Of a stretch of DNA of 64,000 nt, positions 62,691 through 64,000 are shown in pieces. The notes under the pieces were generated by a model. It ran no database searches and was not told where the DNA came from. It was given only the letters and a program-made list of their open reading frames with translations. The stretch is from Siphonodentalium dalli (Eukaryota; Mollusca; Scaphopoda; Gadilida; Siphonodentaliidae). The stretch spans positions 227,184,578 through 227,248,577 of the forward strand of contig CP136062.1 of assembly GCA_032622095.1 (NCBI GenBank). Reading direction: 5' to 3'. Position 1 is the first letter of the stretch, and each line of letters starts with the position of its first letter. The translations under genes and the position numbers were made by a program.

Positions 62691-63302
62691 TTAAAGGGGT
62701 ACTGTACACTAAATCCGGCCATTTATGGGACCATCTCCTTTTATACTCAACATAATATATGCAACAAATGAATGAATTTGAGCCATGGATTAGTGCAAAA
62801 TACACTTATGTGTTCTATGAACGATCAGGGGCGCCGTAAGCATCCGAGTGCAGGGGGGGGGGGGCAGAGCCTACAAAAAGGGCACTTTTCTGCAAAAAAT
62901 GGCATTTTCTCCGCAAACTCGGGAAAATAACCATAAATTAATTGTGGCAAAAATCCATATTTTAAAGGTATTTGTCGGTTTTTATGGCCGTTTTGTGATA
63001 AAGTTGACAAAAAATTAATATTCCTTGTGAAATTGGTGGTATTTGGACCAAAAAAGTCACGTTTTGCTATAAAAACACGAGATTAAACACACAAAAAGCA
63101 TTTTCTGTCTCCTCCAGAAAAAGGGCAAGTCTTGCCCCCGCTCGCCCCCCCCCCCCCCCCCCTTGGTCAAGTCAGGGGGGGGGGTCAGCTGCCCCCACTG
63201 CCCCCCTCTTCCGGCGCCCCTGTGAACGATGCAAACAACGTGTTAATTATAATTGAAAACGAGTTAATGACCCGAGTCACTATAATTAACATGTTGTTTG
63301 CT
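62691..63302 (+). mobile_element. Foldback element E, copy 3, with nested hAT MITE
   Basis: Starts AGGGGTACTGTACACTAAAT after TTAA at 62691-62694. The left arm has ATTTGAGCCATGGATTAGTG and CTATGAACGAT. It is interrupted by the hAT MITE at 62826-63222 and resumes with GAACGATGCAAACAACGTG. The central palindrome AATTATAATTGAAAACGAG / CTATAATTAACATGTTGTTT ends at 63302, where the right arm is lost. Confidence 0.78.
62826..63222 (+). mobile_element. hAT-like MITE F, copy 2
   Basis: 397 bp with exact 8-bp target duplication TGAACGAT at 62818-62825 and 63223-63230 and termini CAGGGGCGCCG / TTCCGGCGCCCCTG. Homologous throughout to 54393-54764, with longer G and C runs (62854-62863, and about 63145-63162). 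A proline-rich open frame starting at 63132 is an artefact of the C run. Confidence 0.95.
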
Positions 63303-64000
63303 GGATATACACACAGGGAGAATTACCCACTACTGCATATATGGATATTCCTTATTTCGAAGGACTTGTAATTGTGTGGTAAAAATTGTTTGATTGCAAA
63401 CACAACATACACAGAACCACCAAAATATAGCCACCGAGAGATGTCAGATATTGAGAGCAAATATATTAGAGACATTTTGTTTATTCTGTTAATAAATAAA
63501 ATAAGTTATTTATCTATACATAATATTACATTAAGCATTCGCATATATACACATGATAATTTATTAAATGGAATAAGTGATGTGAAACAATAATTCTTCA
63601 GCCGCAGACAGACCACTCCACTTGTTTCTGGTTTGATTTATCCCCGACCGCGATTCAAGATTTTACCAACATTACAGTTCAGATTTAAATTTAGTTCTGT
63701 AAAAACGTATAAGTTGGAAAGGTCCACGCTTCGTCTCAATGGATATTCAGCTACAATATATATAGACACTAAAACGAGTAAAGGAACAGTCTATAAGGGT
63801 ACGTTCATACGATGGAAAGTTTGTCCGGTATTTTTTTTTTCGTCATAGAAAACCATATGGTACCAGAATATGAATGGAAACATGCGTATAAAATGCATCA
63901 ATACAAAATCTAACGACACGAGGAGTAAAAATTAATGCTTGTAGTTCCACACGTAACGCCGCTACTGACATTTACCTGCATATACACCTGTATGATTGAA
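63303..64000. other. No recognisable feature
   Basis: AT-rich spacer with open frames of 70-80 codons, none recognised. Confidence 0.5.

Noticed and set aside
63132-63371. Proline-rich protein starting MPPLAPPPPPLGQ
   Set aside because: Created by the C run at the end of the hAT MITE and continues into unrelated flank.

Overview
This window is eukaryotic nuclear DNA. The evidence is fragments of non-LTR retrotransposons, a tRNA-derived SINE with an (ATCA)n tail and target-site duplication, several families of non-autonomous DNA transposons with recognisable target duplications, and nearly half the window (about 30 kb) in tandem arrays. The SINE tail style and the LINE types suggest an invertebrate, probably a lophotrochozoan such as a mollusc; that assignment is an inference. 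I see no intact host gene, no functional tRNA or rRNA gene, no CRISPR and no prokaryotic operon structure. Nearly all long open frames are by-products of tandem repeats.

Layout. 1-9.3 kb is a mosaic of small transposons: two Harbinger-like elements meeting head to head on one shared TAA, TTAA-flanked piggyBac-like MITEs carrying a common 69-bp hairpin, one further TTAA element, three diverged copies of an old dispersed segment, and two small arrays. 10.1-16.2 kb is an AT-rich array interrupted by two almost identical copies of a 507-bp hairpin element, co-amplified as a 1,733-bp higher-order unit. 16.5-16.9 kb is a LINE 3' fragment. 16.9-20.3 kb is a GTACGTAGCATGCATG array that runs into a 100-N assembly gap. 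20.4-37.3 kb is a 16.8-kb satellite of 32-bp units with nested higher-order duplications of 2,822 and 9,679 bp. 38.7-41.1 kb is a 50-bp minisatellite.

41.8-44.8 kb is a degenerate LINE on the minus strand (linker, RT, C-terminal region). Two minisatellites have grown inside it; one has a 42-bp (14-codon) unit made from the LINE coding sequence itself. 45.1-45.4 kb is the SINE. 45.4-51 kb is low-information spacer with a local duplication. 51.3-51.6 kb is the 3' end of another LINE. 52.3-52.9 kb is a 28-bp array. 53.5-63.3 kb is again transposon mosaic: three copies of a TTAA foldback element, one with a hairpin element nested inside and one with a hAT MITE nested inside (exact 8-bp duplication), a second hAT MITE, another piggyBac-like MITE and a complete 1,471-bp Harbinger-like element.

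No set of genes works together here. The coherent story is how selfish DNA and tandem arrays interact: palindromic elements, transposon-derived arrays, arrays born inside a LINE reading frame, and transposons carried along as part of an array's higher-order unit. Such composition is common in pericentromeric, subtelomeric or other low-recombination regions, but the sequence alone does not place it.
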